From: Owenia fusiformis
Lineage: Eukaryota; Annelida; Polychaeta; Sabellida; Oweniidae
DNA: 64,000 nucleotides
Reading direction: 5' to 3'
NCBI GenBank assembly: GCA_903813345.2
Contig: CAIIXF020000502.1
Span: forward strand, 1 to 64,000
Shown: in pieces, positions 13,310 to 26,960 of the stretch
How positions within the stretch are numbered: position 1 is the stretch's first letter
Layout of the letters: each line of letters starts with the position of its first letter
Notes under the pieces: model-generated
Seen by the model: the letters and a program-made list of their open reading frames with translations, nothing else
Databases searched by the model: none
Told to the model about the DNA's origin: nothing
Translations under genes and position numbers: made by a program

Positions 13310-14233
13310 TCACATGTGAAAGTGACCAAAATTTTTTAAACTACTCAGAATCGCCCAGAATTGAAGTTTATTAGTGTGAAACATATTTTGGACGGAGGCA
13401 AAAAGGGGAATTTTCATGAACAAATTTAATGTTTTTTGCTGAATCAAACAACGTGATTTTGACGATATTTGGCAAATGATTCCTAAATATTCGCTTTTTA
13501 ACCCCCAAACCCACTGATTTATGCGAAATTTAATTTTACATTTTGGTTCCATAAGAAATGACCCCCAATAAAATTATCATTTGTTGATCAGTAATGTAAA
13601 AGCCACTCAATGACATTGCTCCAAAAATATGCAATCATAAAAGGAATCAAAACTTACATGACATTGTGATGGGCAAATTTCCTTAGAGGATCAGAAGGTA
13701 CAAATATCGAAGGGGATAGCCAAGTCATAAAGTGAATGAAATTAAGTGTCATTTTTGATGTATTTGTTTCCTCGTGAATGACTACATTCGAGCTAAAAAA
13801 TATCTCAAAGTCCCAATCTCTAGGGCCAGAGTCCAAACTGATCAAATTGCATCATTTTCAAATCAGGAGTTGTTGAATGCATAATTATGAAAAAGTGATG
13901 ATTTTTGTAAGATTTTTGCCAAAAGTGGGCCATTTTTGTCCAATTTCTGGTCACGGTTCCCGTGATTTTGGCTAAAAATCGATATGCAATAAATAGTCCA
14001 ATTTCTTGACACATAAGCTGAAAATTGTCCATCCAGGCAGTGGATTTCATGTGTAAATGAAAAATTGTCATTTAAAGGAAACCATTGGGTCTTTTGAAAA
14101 TGACCCAGGGTAATGAAGTTGCCCTATTTTTCAAATTGCTGTCAGAACTCTTAACTGCACAAAAACTACTTAAAAACTCAGTATTTGGCAAAACGCATTT
14201 AAAGCCAGAAATCATCCAGTTTGTGGCTATTAG
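13310..14233 (+). repeat. Unit 11, short and diverged, 924 bp
   Basis: The first roughly 130 bases match the family. From about 13441 to 13742 the sequence is strongly diverged and partly reordered: the motif GATTTTGACGATATTTGG comes before the TTCGCTTTTT motif, although the usual order is the reverse. From 13743 it resembles the family again with many differences. There is no inserted element; the end reads GTGGCTATTAG directly followed by TCCATGTGA. Distal alleles are T-type. It is probably an old member of the family or a product of local rearrangement. Confidence 0.9.
13441..13742 (+). repeat. Diverged and reordered interior of unit 11
   Basis: Only scattered motifs align with the family (for example ATCATTTGTTG, AAAAGCCA, AAGGTACA, ATATCG). 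The stretch is longer than the corresponding consensus interval, which accounts for most of the extra length of this short unit. No reading frame or recognisable element was found in it. Confidence 0.75.
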
Positions 14234-15548
14234 TCCATGTGAAAGTGACCAAATTTTTTAAAACTACTCAGAATCGCCCAGAATTGAAGTTTATTAGTGT
14301 GAAACATATTTTGGACGGAGGCAAAAAGGGAATTTTCATGAACAAATTTAATGTTTTTGCTGAATCAGCAGTTTTCGCTTTTTACCCCCAAACCACTGAT
14401 TTTGACGATATTTGGCTACAATTTTGTCCTTAGTGACCCCTAAATGTCATTTGTTGTCGTAAATGGGGAAGCCAACGAGTTGCTATTCATCATAAAGATT
14501 GAATTTTCATCTTATGGTTTCCAGTATAGAAAAGGTACATATCGGGGGTGCAGTCAGAAATGGTGAGTTAAGTGTCAATTTTTGATGTATTTGTTCACTC
14601 TGAATGACTACATTCGAGCTAAAAAATATCTCAAAAGTCCCAATTCTCTAGGCCAGAGTCAAAACTGATCAAATTTGTCATCATTTTTCAAATCAGGAGG
14701 TTGTTGAATGGAATAAAGTATGAAAAAGTGATGATTTTAGTAAGATTTTGCCAAAAAGTGGGCCAAATTTGTCCAATTTTCTGGTTCACGGTTCAGTGAT
14801 TTTGGCTAAAAATCGCAATATGCAATAAAATACTCAATTTCTTGACACGATACTGAAAAATGTCACCATCAGGCAGTGGATTTCATGATGTAAATGAAAA
14901 CTAGTCAATTTAAAGGAAAACCATTGGGTTCTTGGAAAAATGACCCCAGGGGTAATGAAGTAGCCATATTTTTCATAATTGCTGTCAGAATATTCTTAAA
15001 CTGCACAAAACTACTTGAAAAACTCTAGTAAATTGGAAAAACGCATTTAAAGCCAGAAATCATCCAACCATGTGGCTATTAGGCCAAATGCCCTAATACG
15101 TCACTTCCGCTGAATAGAAAAAGTAGTATTCAAAATAAATGTAGTCCCAACACAATTGTGATCATGACGAGTCAGTAAGCTAGTATGTAGGCACAGTTGT
15201 AATCTTTTTGCAATGGCAACATGCCATTTCTTCTGAAAATGCGTTTATTTGGGTTATCTGAAGGAAAATTTCGAGTCAAGTGGCGTATTAATTTTGCCTT
15301 CATTTTTGTGAATTTCAATTTGTGTCTGCAGAGAGAGGGGGTAGTGTCACAATTGACCAATTATTTCAAAAAGTAGATGATTGGCCCCTATTGAGTTTAG
15401 TGTCAAGATGTAGCTTAGACATAGCTTTAGAACCTCAGATAGGCCAGTGAGGCCACATAAATCCATAACTCGAGATAAAAGTCAGGCGTTTGCCCTTTTG
15501 CCCATTGACTAGTATGGTGACGTGAATTAGGGCAGTTTTGCCTATTAG
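14234..15548 (+). repeat. Unit 12, long, 1,315 bp
   Basis: Element at 15083-15541. It starts TCCATGTGA instead of TCACATGTGA, breaking the palindrome, as does unit 27. Block B alleles. Confidence 0.93.
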
Positions 15549-16869
15549 TCACATGTGAAAGTGACCAAAATTTTTTAAAACTACTCAGAATCGCCCAGAA
15601 TTGAAGTTTATTAGTGTGAAACATATTTTGGACGGAGGCAAAAAGGGAATTTTCATGAACAAATTTAATGTTTTTGCTGAATCAGCAGTTTTCGCTTTTT
15701 ACCCCAAAAACCACTGATTTTGACGATATTTGGCTACAATTTTGTCCTTAGTGACCCCTAAATGTCATTTGTTGTCGTAAATGGGGAAGCCAACGAGTTG
15801 CTATTCATCATAAAGATTGAATTTTCCATCTTATGGTTTCCAGTATAGAAAGAAGGTACATATCGGGGTGCAGTCAGAATTGGTGAGTTAAGTGTCTTTT
15901 TGATGTATTTGTTCACTCTGAATGACTACATTCGAGCTAAAAAATATCTCAAAAGTCCCAATTCTCTAGGCCAGAGTCAAAACTGATCAAATTTGTCATC
16001 ATTTTTCAAATCAGGAGTTGTTGAATGGAATAAAGTATGAAAAAGTGATGATTTTTGTAAGATTTTGCCAAAAAGTGGGCCAAATTTGTCCAATTTTCTG
16101 GTTCACGGTTCAGTGATTTTGGCTAAAAATCGCAATATGCAATAAAATACTCAATTTCTTGACACGATACTGAAAATGTCACCATCAGGCAGTGGATTTC
16201 ATGATGTAAATGAAAAACTAGTCAAATTTAAAGGAAAACCATTGGGTTCTTGGAAAAATGACCCCAGGGGTAATGAAGTAGCCATATTTTTCATAATTGC
16301 TGTCAGAATATTCTTAAACTGCACAAAACTACTTGAAAAACTCTAGTAAATTGGAAAACGCAATTTAAAGCCAGAAATCACCAACCATGTGGCTATTAGG
16401 CCAAAATGCCCTAATACGTCACTTCCGCTGAATAGAAAAAAGTAGTATTCAAAAATAAATGTAGTCCCAACACAATTGTGATCATGACGAGTCAGTAAGC
16501 TAGTATGTAGGCACAGTTGTAATCTTTTTGCAATGGCAACATGCCATTTCTTCTGAAAATGCGTTTATTTGGGTTATCTGAAGGAAAATTTCGAGTCAAG
16601 TGGCGTATTAATTTTGCCTTCATTTTTGTGAATTTCAATTTGTGTCTGCAGAGAGAGGGGGTAGTGTCACAATTGACCAATTATTTCAAAAAGTAGATGA
16701 TTGGCCCCTATTGAGTTTAGTGTCAAGATGTAGCTTAGACATAGCTTTAGAACCTCAGATAGGCCAGTGAGGCCACATAAATCCATAACTCGAGATAAAA
16801 AGTCAGGCGTTTGCCCTTTTGCCCATTGACTAGTATGGTGACGTGAATTAGGGCAGTTTTGCCTATTAG
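15549..16869 (+). repeat. Unit 13, long, recombinant alleles, 1,321 bp
   Basis: Element at 16400-16862. It has T (short-class or block C wording TTTTTGTAAG) near 16056 but G (block B wording TTGGAAAA) near 16252, the only long unit with this combination. Confidence 0.93.
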
Positions 16870-18185
16870 TCACATGTGAAGTGACCAAAATTTTTTAAAA
16901 CTACTCAGAATCGCCCAGAATTGAAGTTTATTAGTGTGAAACATATTTTGGACGGAGGCAAAAAGGGGAATTTTCATGAACAAATTTAATGTTTTTGCTG
17001 AATCAGCAGTTTTCGCTTTTTACCCCAAAAACCACTGATTTTGACGATATTTGGCTACAATTTTGTCCTTAGTGACCCCTAAATGTCATTTGTTGTCGTA
17101 AATGGGAAGCCAACGAGTTGCTATTCATCATAAAGATTGAATTTTCCATCTTATGGTTTCCAGTATAGAAAGAAGGTACATATCGGGGTGCAGTCAGAAT
17201 TGGTGAGTTAAGTGTTTTTTGATGTATTTGTTCACTCTGAATGACTACATTCGAGCTAAAAAATATCTCAAAAGTCCCAATTCTCTAGGCCAGAGTCAAA
17301 CTGATCAAATTTGTCATCATTTTTCAAATCAGGAGGTTGTTGAATGGAATAAAGTATGAAAAAGTGATGATTTTAGTAAGATTTTGCCAAAAAGTGGCCA
17401 AATTTGTCCAATTTTCTGGTTCACGGTTCAGTGATTTTGGCTAAAAATCGCAATATGCAATAAAATACTCAATTTCTTGACACGATACTGAAAAATGTCA
17501 CCATCAGGCAGTGGATTTCATGATGTAAATGAAAAACTAGTCAAATTTAAAGGAAAACCATTGGGTTCTTGGAAAAATGACCCCAGGGGTAATGAAGTAG
17601 CCATATTTTTCATAATTGCTGTCAGAATATTCTTAAACTGCACAAAACTACTTGAAAAACTCTAGTAAATTGGAAAAACGCAATTTAAAGCCAGAAATCA
17701 TCCAACCATGTGGCTATTAGGCCAAAATGCCCTAATACGTCACTTCCGCTGAATAGAAAAAGTAGTATTCAAAAATAAATGTAGTCCCAACACAATTGTG
17801 ATCATGACGAGTCAGTAAGCTAGTATGTAGGCACAGTTGTACTTTTTGCAATGGCAACATGCCATTTCTTCTGAAAATGCGTTTATTTGGGTTATCTGAA
17901 GGAAATTTCGAGTCAAGTGGCGTATTAATTTGCCTTCATTTTTGTGAATTTCAATTTGTGTCTGCAGAGAGAGGGGGTAGTGTCACAATTGACCAATTAT
18001 TTCAAAAAGTAGATGATTGGCCCCTATTGAGTTTAGTGTCAAGATGTAGCTTAGACATAGCTTTAGAACCTCAGATAGGCCAGTGAGGCCACATAAATCC
18101 ATAACTCGAGATAAAAAGTCAGGCGTTTGCCCTTTTGCCCATTGACTAGTATGGTGACGTGAATTAGGGCAGTTTTGCCTATTAG
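16870..18185 (+). repeat. Unit 14, long, 1,316 bp
   Basis: Element at 17721-18178. Block B alleles. Confidence 0.94.
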
Positions 18186-19500
18186 TCACATGTGAAAGTG
18201 ACCAAATTTTTTAAAACTACTCAGAATCGCCCAGAATTGAAGTTTATTAGTGTGAAACATATTTTGACGGAGGCAAAAAGGGGAATTTTCATGAACAAAT
18301 TTAATGTTTTTGCTGAATCAGCAGTTTTCGCTTTTTACCCCCAAAACCACTGATTTTGACGATATTTGGCTACAATTTTGTCCTTAGTGACCCCTAAATG
18401 TCATTTGTTGTCGTAAATGGGGAGCCAACGAGTTGCTATTCATCATAAAGATTGAATTTTCCATCTTATGGTTTCCAGTATAGAAAGAAGGTACATATCG
18501 GGGGTGCAGTCAGAATTGGTGAGTTAAGTGTCAATTTTTGATGTATTTGTTCACTCTGAATGACTACATTCGAGCTAAAAAATATCTCAAAAGTCCCAAT
18601 TCTCTAGGCCAGAGTCAAAACTGATCAAATTTGTCATCATTTTTCAAATCAGGAGGTTGTTGAATGGAATAAGTATGAAAAAGTGATGATTTTAGTAAGA
18701 TTTTGCCAAAAAGTGGCCAAATTTGTCCAATTTTCTGGTTCACGGTTCAGTGATTTTGGCTAAAAATCGCAATATGCAATAAATACTCAATTTCTTGACA
18801 CGATACTGAAAATGTCACCATCAGGCAGTGGATTTCATGATGTAAATGAAAAACTAGTCAAATTTAAAGGAAACCATTGGGTTCTTGAAAATGACCCCAG
18901 GGGTAATGAAGTAGCCATATTTTTCATAATTGCTGTCAGAATATTCTTAAACTGCACAAAACTACTTGAAAAACTCTAGTAAATTGGAAAAACGCAATTT
19001 AAAGCCAGAAATCATCCACCATGTGGCTATTAGGCCAAAATGCCCTAATACGTCACTTCCGCTGAATAGAAAAAGTAGTATTCAAAATAAATGTAGTCCC
19101 AACACAATTGTGATCATGACGAGTCAGTAAGCTAGTATGTAGGCACAGTTGTAATCTTTTTGCAATGGCAACATGCCATTTCTTCTGAAAATGCGTTTAT
19201 TTGGGTTATCTGAAGGAAAATTTCGAGTCAAGTGGCGTATTAATTTTGCCTTCATTTTTGTGAATTTCAATTTGTGTCTGCAGAGAGAGGGGGTAGTGTC
19301 ACAATTGACCAATTATTTCAAAAAGTAGATGATTGGCCCCTATTGAGTTTAGTGTCAAGATGTAGCTTAGACATAGCTTTAGAACCTCAGATAGGCCAGT
19401 GAGGCCACATAAATCCATAACTCGAGATAAAAGTCAGGCGTTTGCCCTTTTGCCCATTGACTAGTATGGTGACGTGAATTAGGGCAGTTTTGCCTATTAG
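18186..19500 (+). repeat. Unit 15, long, 1,315 bp
   Basis: Element at 19034-19493. Block B alleles; one G lost in the TTCTTGGAAAA motif. Confidence 0.94.
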
Positions 19501-20825
19501 TCACATGTGAAGTGACCAAAATTTTTTAAAACTACTCAGAATCGCCCAGAATTGAAGTTTATTAGTGTGAAACATATTTTGGACGGAGGCAAAAAGGGGA
19601 TTTTCATGAACAAATTTAATGTTTTTGCTGAATCAGCAGTTTTCGCTTTTTTACCCCCAAAACCACTGATTTTGACGATATTTGGCTACAATTTTGTCCT
19701 TAGTGACCCCTAAATGTCATTTGTTGTCGTAAATGGGAAGCCAACGAGTTGCTATTCATCATAAAGATTGAATTTTCCATCTTATGGTTTCCAGTATAGA
19801 AAGAAGGTACATATCGGGGGTGCAGTCAGAAATTGGTGAGTTAAGTGTCAATTTTGATGTATTTGTTCACTCTGAATGACTACATTCGAGCTAAAAAATA
19901 TCTCAAAAGTCCCAATTCTCTAGGCCAGAGTCAAAACTGATCAAATTTGTCATCATTTTTCAAATCAGGAGGTTGTTGAATGGAATAAAGTATGAAAAAG
20001 TGATGATTTTTAGTAAGATTTTGCCAAAAGTGGGCCAAATTTGTCCAATTTTCTGGTTCACGGTTCAGTGATTTTGGCTAAAAATCGCAATATGCAATAA
20101 AATACTCAATTTCTTGACACGATACTGAAAATGTCACCATCAGGCAGTGGATTTCATGATGTAAATGAAAAACTAGTCAAATTTAAAGGAAACCATTGGG
20201 TTCTTGGAAAAATGACCCCAGGGGTAATGAAGTAGCCATATTTTTCATAATTGCTGTCAGAATATTCTTAAACTGCACAAAACTACTTGAAAAACTCTAG
20301 TAAATTGGAAAAACGCAATTTAAAGCCAGAAATCATCCAACCATGTGGCTATTAGGCCAAAATGCCCTAATACGTCACTTCCGCTGAATAGAAAAAAGTA
20401 GTATTCAAAAATAAATGTAGTCCCAACACAATTGTGATCATGACGAGTCAGTAAGCTAGTATGTAGGCACAGTTGTAATCTTTTTGCAATGGCAACATGC
20501 CATTTCTTCTGAAAATGCGTTTATTTGGGTTATCTGAAGGAAAATTTCGAGTCAAGTGGCGTATTAATTTTGCCTTCATTTTTGTGAATTTCAATTTGTG
20601 TCTGCAGAGAGAGGGGGTAGTGTCACAATTGACCAATTATTTCAAAAAGTAGATGATTGGCCCCTATTGAGTTTAGTGTCAAGATGTAGCTTAGACATAG
20701 CTTTAGAACCTCAGATAGGCCAGTGAGGCCACATAAATCCATAACTCGAGATAAAAAGTCAGGCGTTTGCCCTTTTGCCCATTGACTAGTATGGTGACGT
20801 GAATTAGGGCAGTTTTGCCTATTAG
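19501..20825 (+). repeat. Unit 16, long, 1,325 bp
   Basis: Element at 20356-20818, full 463 bp. Block B alleles. Confidence 0.95.
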
Positions 20826-21676
20826 TCACATGTGAAAGTGACCAAAATTTTTTAAAACTACTCAGAATCGCCCAGAATTGAAGTTTATTAGTGTGAAACA
20901 TATTTTGGACGGAGGCAAAAAGGGGAATTTTCATGAACAAATTTAATGTTTTGCTGAATCAGCAGTTTTCGCTTTTTACCCCCAAAACCACTGATTTTGA
21001 CGATATTTGGCTACAATTTTGTCCTTAGTGACCCCTAAATGTCATTTGTTGTCGTAAATGGGTAGCCACGAGTGCTATCATCATAAAGATTGAATTTTGC
21101 ATCTTATGGTTTCCAGTCAGAAAGAAGAGGTACATATCGGGGGTGCAGTCAGAAATTGGTGAGTTAAGTGTCAGTTTTTGATGTATTGTTCACTCTGAAT
21201 GACTACATTCGAGCTAAAAAATATCTCAAAAGTCCCAATTCTCTAGGCCAGAGTCAAAACTGATCAAATTTGTCATCATTTTTCAAATCAGGAGGTTGTT
21301 GATGGAATAAAGTATGAAAAAGTGATGATTTTTTGTAAGTTTTGCCAAAGTGGGCCAAATTTGTCCAATTTTCTGGTTCACGGTTCAGTGATTTTGGCTA
21401 AAATCGCAATATGCAATAAAATACTCAATTTCTTGACACGACTGAAAAAATGTCACCATCAGGCAGTGGATTTCAGATGTAAATGAAAACTATTCAAATT
21501 TAAAGGAAAACCATTGGGTTCTTTGAAAAATGACCCCAGGGGGGTAATGAAGTAGCCATATTTTTCATAATTGCTGTCAGAATATTCTTAAACTGCCACA
21601 AACTACTTGAAAAACTCTAGTAAATTGGAAAAAACGCAATTTAAAGCCAGAAATCATCCAACCATGTGGCTATTAG
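20826..21676 (+). repeat. Unit 17, short (empty site), 851 bp, recombinant
   Basis: Ends GTGGCTATTAG directly joined to TCACATGTGA, so the inserted element and one CTATTAG are absent. Alleles are of block B type up to CCTTAGTG near 21026, then of block C type from GGTAGCC at 21061 onwards (TTTGCATC near 21098, CAGTTTTT near 21172, T-type distal sites). Distinctive indels cluster after 21061. Confidence 0.93.
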
Positions 21677-23000
21677 TCACATGTGAAAGTGACCAAAATT
21701 TTTTAAAACTACTCAGAATCGCCCAGAATTGAAGTTTATTAGTGTGAAACATATTTTGGACGGAGGCAAAAAGGGGAATTTTCATGAACAAATTTAATGT
21801 TTTGCTGAATCAGCAGTTTTCGCTTTTTTACCCCCCCAAACCACTGATTTTGACGATATTTGGCTACAATTTTGTCCTTAGTGACCCCTAAATGTCATTT
21901 GTTGTCGTAAATGGGGAAGCCAACGAGTTGCTATTCATCATAAAGATTGAATTTTCCATCTTATGGTTTCCAGTATAGAAAGAAGGTACATATCGGGGGT
22001 GCAGTCAGAATTGGTGAGTTAAGTGTCAATTTTTGATGTATTTGTTCACTCTGAATGACTACATTCGAGCTAAAAATATCTCAAAAGTCCCAATTCTCTA
22101 GGCCAGAGTCAAAACTGATCAAATTTGTCATCATTTTTCAAATCAGAGGTTTTGAATGGAATAAAGTATGAAAAGTGATGATTTTAGTAAGATTTTGCCA
22201 AAAAGTGGGCCAAATTTGTCCAATTTTCTGGTTCACGGTTCAGTGATTTTGGCTAAAAATCGCAATATGCAATAAAATACTCAATTTCTTGACACGATAC
22301 TGAAAAATGTCACCATCAGGCAGTGGATTTCATGATGTAAATGAAAAACTAGTCAATTTAAAGGAAAACCATTGGTTCTTGGAAAAATGACCCCAGGGGT
22401 AATGAAGTAGCCATATTTTTCATAATTGCTGTCAGAATATTCTTAAACTGCACAAAACTACTTGAAAAACTCTAGTAAATTGGAAAACGCAATTTAAAGC
22501 CAGAAATCATCCAACCATGTGGCTATTAGGCCAAAATGCCCTAATACGTCACTTCCGCTGAATAGAAAAAAGTAGTATTCAAAATAAATGTAGTCCCAAC
22601 ACAATTGTGATCATGACGAGTCAGTAAGCTAGTATGTAGGCACAGTTGTAATCTTTTTTGCAATGGCAACATGCCATTTCTTCTGAAAATGCGTTTATTT
22701 GGGTTATCTGAAGGAAAATTTCGAGTCAAGTGGCGTATTAATTTTGCCTTCATTTTTGTGAATTTCAATTTGTGTCTGCAGAGAGAGGGGGTAGTGTCAC
22801 AATTGACCAATTATTTCAAAAAGTAGATGATTGGCCCCTATTGAGTTTAGTGTCAAGATGTAGCTTAGACATAGCTTTAGAACCTCAGATAGGCCAGTGA
22901 GGCCACATAAATCCATAACTCGAGATAAAAAGTCAGGTCGTTTGCCCTTTTGCCCATTGACTAGTATGGTGACGTGAATTAGGGCAGTTTTGCCTATTAG
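21677..23000 (+). repeat. Unit 18, long, 1,324 bp
   Basis: Element at 22530-22993. Block B alleles. The C run near 21833 is longer than usual (CCCCCCC). Confidence 0.94.
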
Positions 23001-24318
23001 TCACATGTGAAAGTGACCAAATTTTTTAAAACTACTCAGAATCGCCCAGAATTGAAGTTTATTAGTGTGAAACATATTTTGGACGGAGGCAAAAAGGGGA
23101 ATTTTCATGAACAAATTTAATGTTTTTGCTGAATCAGCAGTTTTCGCTTTTTACCCCAAAACCACTGATTTTGACGATATTGGCTACAATTTTGTCCTTA
23201 GTGACCCCTAAATGTCATTTGTTGTCGTAAATGGGGAGCCAACGAGTTGCTATTCATCATAAAGATTGAATTTTCCATCTTATGGTTTCCAGTATAGAAA
23301 GAAGGTACATATCGGGGGTGCAGTCAGAAATTGGTGAGTTAAGTGTCATTTTTGATGTATTTGTTCACTCTGAATGACTACATTCGAGCTAAAAATATCT
23401 CAAAAGTCCCAATTCTCTAGGCCAGAGTCAAAACTGATCAAATTTGTCATCATTTTTCAAATCAGGAGGTTGTTGAATGGAATAAAGTATGAAAAAGTGA
23501 TGATTTTAGTAAGATTTTGCCAAAAAGTGGGCCAAATTTGTCCATTTTCTGGTTCACGGTTCAGTGATTTTGGCTAAAAATCGCAATATGCAATAAAATA
23601 CTCAATTCTTGACACGATACTGAAAATGTCACCATCAGGCAGTGGATTTCATGATGTAAATGAAAAACTAGTCAAATTTAAAGGAAAACCATTGGGTTCT
23701 TGGAAAAATGACCCCAGGGTAATGAAGTAGCCATATTTTTCATAATTGCTGTCAGAATATTCTTAAACTGCACAAAACTACTTGAAAAACTCTAGTAAAT
23801 TGGAAAAACGCAATTTAAAGCCAGAAATCATCCAACCATGTGGCTATTAGGCCAAATGCCCTAATACGTCACTTCCGCTGAATAGAAAAAAGTAGTATTC
23901 AAAAATAAATGTAGTCCCAACACAATTGTGATCATGACGAGTCAGTAAGCTAGTATGTAGGCACAGTTGTAATCTTTTTGCAATGGCAACATGCCATTTC
24001 TTCTGAAAATGCGTTTATTTGGGTTATCTGAAGGAAAATTTCGAGTCAAGTGGCGTATTAATTTTGCCTTCATTTTTGTGAATTTCAATTTGTGTCTGCA
24101 GAGAGAGGGGGTAGTGTCACAATTGACCAATTATTTCAAAAGTAGATGATTGGCCCCTATTGAGTTTAGTGTCAAGATGTAGCTTAGACATAGCTTTAGA
24201 ACCTCAGATAGGCCAGTGAGGCCACATAAATCCATAACTCGAGATAAAAAGTCAGGCGTTTGCCCTTTTGCCCATTGACTAGTATGGTGACGTGAATTAG
24301 GGCAGTTTTGCCTATTAG
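23001..24318 (+). repeat. Unit 19, long, 1,318 bp
   Basis: Element at 23851-24311. Block B alleles. Confidence 0.94.
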
Positions 24319-25639
24319 TCACATGTGAAAGTGACCAAAATTTTTTAAAACTACTCAGAATCGCCCAGAATTGAAGTTTATTAGTGTGAAACATATTTTG
24401 GACGGAGGCAAAAAGGGGAATTTTCATGAACAAATTTAATGTTTTTGCTGAATCAGCAGTTTTCGCTTTTTACCCCCAAAACCACTGATTTTGACGATAT
24501 TTGGCTACAATTTTGTCCTTAGTGACCCCTAAATGTCATTTGTTGTCGTAAATGGGAAGCCAACGAGTTGCTATTCATCATAAAGATTGAATTTTCCATC
24601 TTATGGTTTCCAGTATAGAAAGAAGGTACATATCGGGGGTGCAGTCAAAATTGGTGAGTTAAGTGTCAATTTTGATGTATTTGTTCACTCTGAATGACTA
24701 CATTCGAGCTAAAAAATATCTCAAAAGTCCCAATTCTCTAGGCCAGAGTCAAAACTGATCAAATTTGTCATCATTTTTCAAATCAGGAGGTTGTTGAATG
24801 GAATAAAGTATGAAAAAGTGATGATTTTAGTAAGATTTTGCCAAAAAGTGGGCCAAATTTGTCCAATTTTCTGGTTCACGGTTCAGTGATTTTGGCTAAA
24901 AATCGCAATATGCAATAAATACTCAATTTCTTGACACGATACTGAAAAATGTCACCATCAGGCAGTGGATTTCATGATGTAAATGAAAAACTAGTCAAAT
25001 TTAAAGGAAAACCATTGGTTCTTGGAAAAATGACCCCAGGGGTAATGAAGTAGCCATATTTTTCATAATTGCTGTCAGAATATTCTTAAACTGCACAAAA
25101 CTACTTGAAAAACTCTAGTAAATTGGAAAAACGCAATTTAAAGCCAGAAATCATCCAACCATGTGGCTATTAGGCCAAAATGCCCTAATACGTCACTTCC
25201 GCTGAATAGAAAAAGTAGTATTCAAAATAAATGTAGTCCCAACACAATTGTGATCATGACGAGTCAGTAAGCTAGTATGTAGGCACAGTTGTAATCTTTT
25301 TGCAATGGCAACATGCCATTTCTTCTGAAAATGCGTTTATTTGGGTTATCTGAAGGAAAATTTCGAGTCAAGTGGCGTATTAATTTTGCCTTCATTTTTG
25401 TGAATTTCAATTTGTGTCTGCAGAGAGAGGGGAGTGTCACAATTGACCAATTATTTCAAAAAGTAGATGATTGGCCCCTATTGAGTTTAGTGTCAAGATG
25501 TAGCTTAGACATAGCTTTAGAACCTCAGATAGGCCAGTGAGGCCACATAAATCCATAACTCGAGATAAAAAGTCAGGCGTTTGCCCTTTTGCCCATTGAC
25601 TAGTATGGTGACGTGAATTAGGGCAGTTTTGCCTATTAG
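24319..25639 (+). repeat. Unit 20, long, 1,321 bp
   Basis: Element at 25174-25632, with the GAGAGAGGGGGTAG tract shortened to GAGAGAGGGGAG. Confidence 0.94.
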
Positions 25640-26960
25640 TCACATGTGAAAGTGACCAAAATTTTTAAAACTACTCAGAATCGCCCAGAATTGAAGTTTA
25701 TTAGTGTGAAACATATTTTGGACGGAGGCAAAAGGGGAATTTTCATGAACAAATTTAATGTTTTTGCTGAATCAGCAGTTTTCGCTTTTTACCCCCAAAA
25801 CCACTGATTTTGACGATATTTGGCTACAATTTTGTCCTTAGTGACCCCTAAATGTCATTTGTTGTCGTAAATGGGGAAGCCAACGAGTTGCTATTCATCA
25901 TAAAGATTGAATTTTCCATCTTATGGTTTCCAGTATAGAAAGAAGGTACATATCGGGGTGCAGTCAGAAATTGGTGAGTTAAGTGTCAATTTTTGATGTA
26001 TTTGTTCACTCTGAATGACTACATTCGAGCTAAAAAATATCTCAAAAGTCCCAATTCTCTAGGCCAGAGTCAAAACTGATCAAATTTGTCATCATTTTTC
26101 AAATCAGGAGGTTGTTGAATGGAATAAGTATGAAAAAGTGATGATTTTAGTAAGATTTTGCCAAAAAGTGGGCCAAATTTGTCCAATTTTCTGGTTCACG
26201 GTTCAGTGATTTTGGCTAAAAATCGCAATATGCAATAAATACTCAATTTCTTGACACGATACTGAAAAATGTCACCATCAGGCAGTGGATTTCATGATGT
26301 AAATGAAAAACTAGTCAAATTTAAAGGAAAACCATTGGGTTCTTGGAAAAATGACCCCAGGGTAATGAAGTAGCCATATTTTTCATAATTGCTGTCAGAA
26401 TATTCTTAAACTGCACAAACTACTTGAAAAACTCTAGTAAATTGGAAAAACGCAATTTAAAGCCAGAAATCATCCAACCATGTGGCTATTAGGCCAAAAT
26501 GCCCTAATACGTCACTTCCGCTGAATAGAAAAAAGTAGTATTCAAAAATAAATGTAGTCCCACACAATTGTGATCATGACGAGTCAGTAAGCTAGTATGT
26601 AGGCACAGTTGTAATCTTTTTGCAATGGCAACATGCCATTTCTTCTGAAATGCGTTTATTTGGGTTATCTGAAGGAAAATTTCGAGTCAAGTGGCGTATT
26701 AATTTTGCCTTCATTTTTGTGAATTTCAATTTGTGTCTGCAGAGAGAGGGGGTAGTGTCACAATTGACCAATTATTTCAAAAAGTAGATGATTGGCCCCT
26801 ATTGAGTTTAGTGTCAAGATGTAGCTTAGACATAGCTTTAGAACCTCAGATAGGCCAGTGAGGCCACATAAATCCATAACTCGAGATAAAAAGTCAGGCG
26901 TTTGCCCTTTTGCCCATTGACTAGTATGGTGACGTGAATTAGGGCAGTTTTGCCTATTAG
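25640..26960 (+). repeat. Unit 21, long, 1,321 bp
   Basis: Element at 26493-26953. Block B alleles. Confidence 0.94.
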
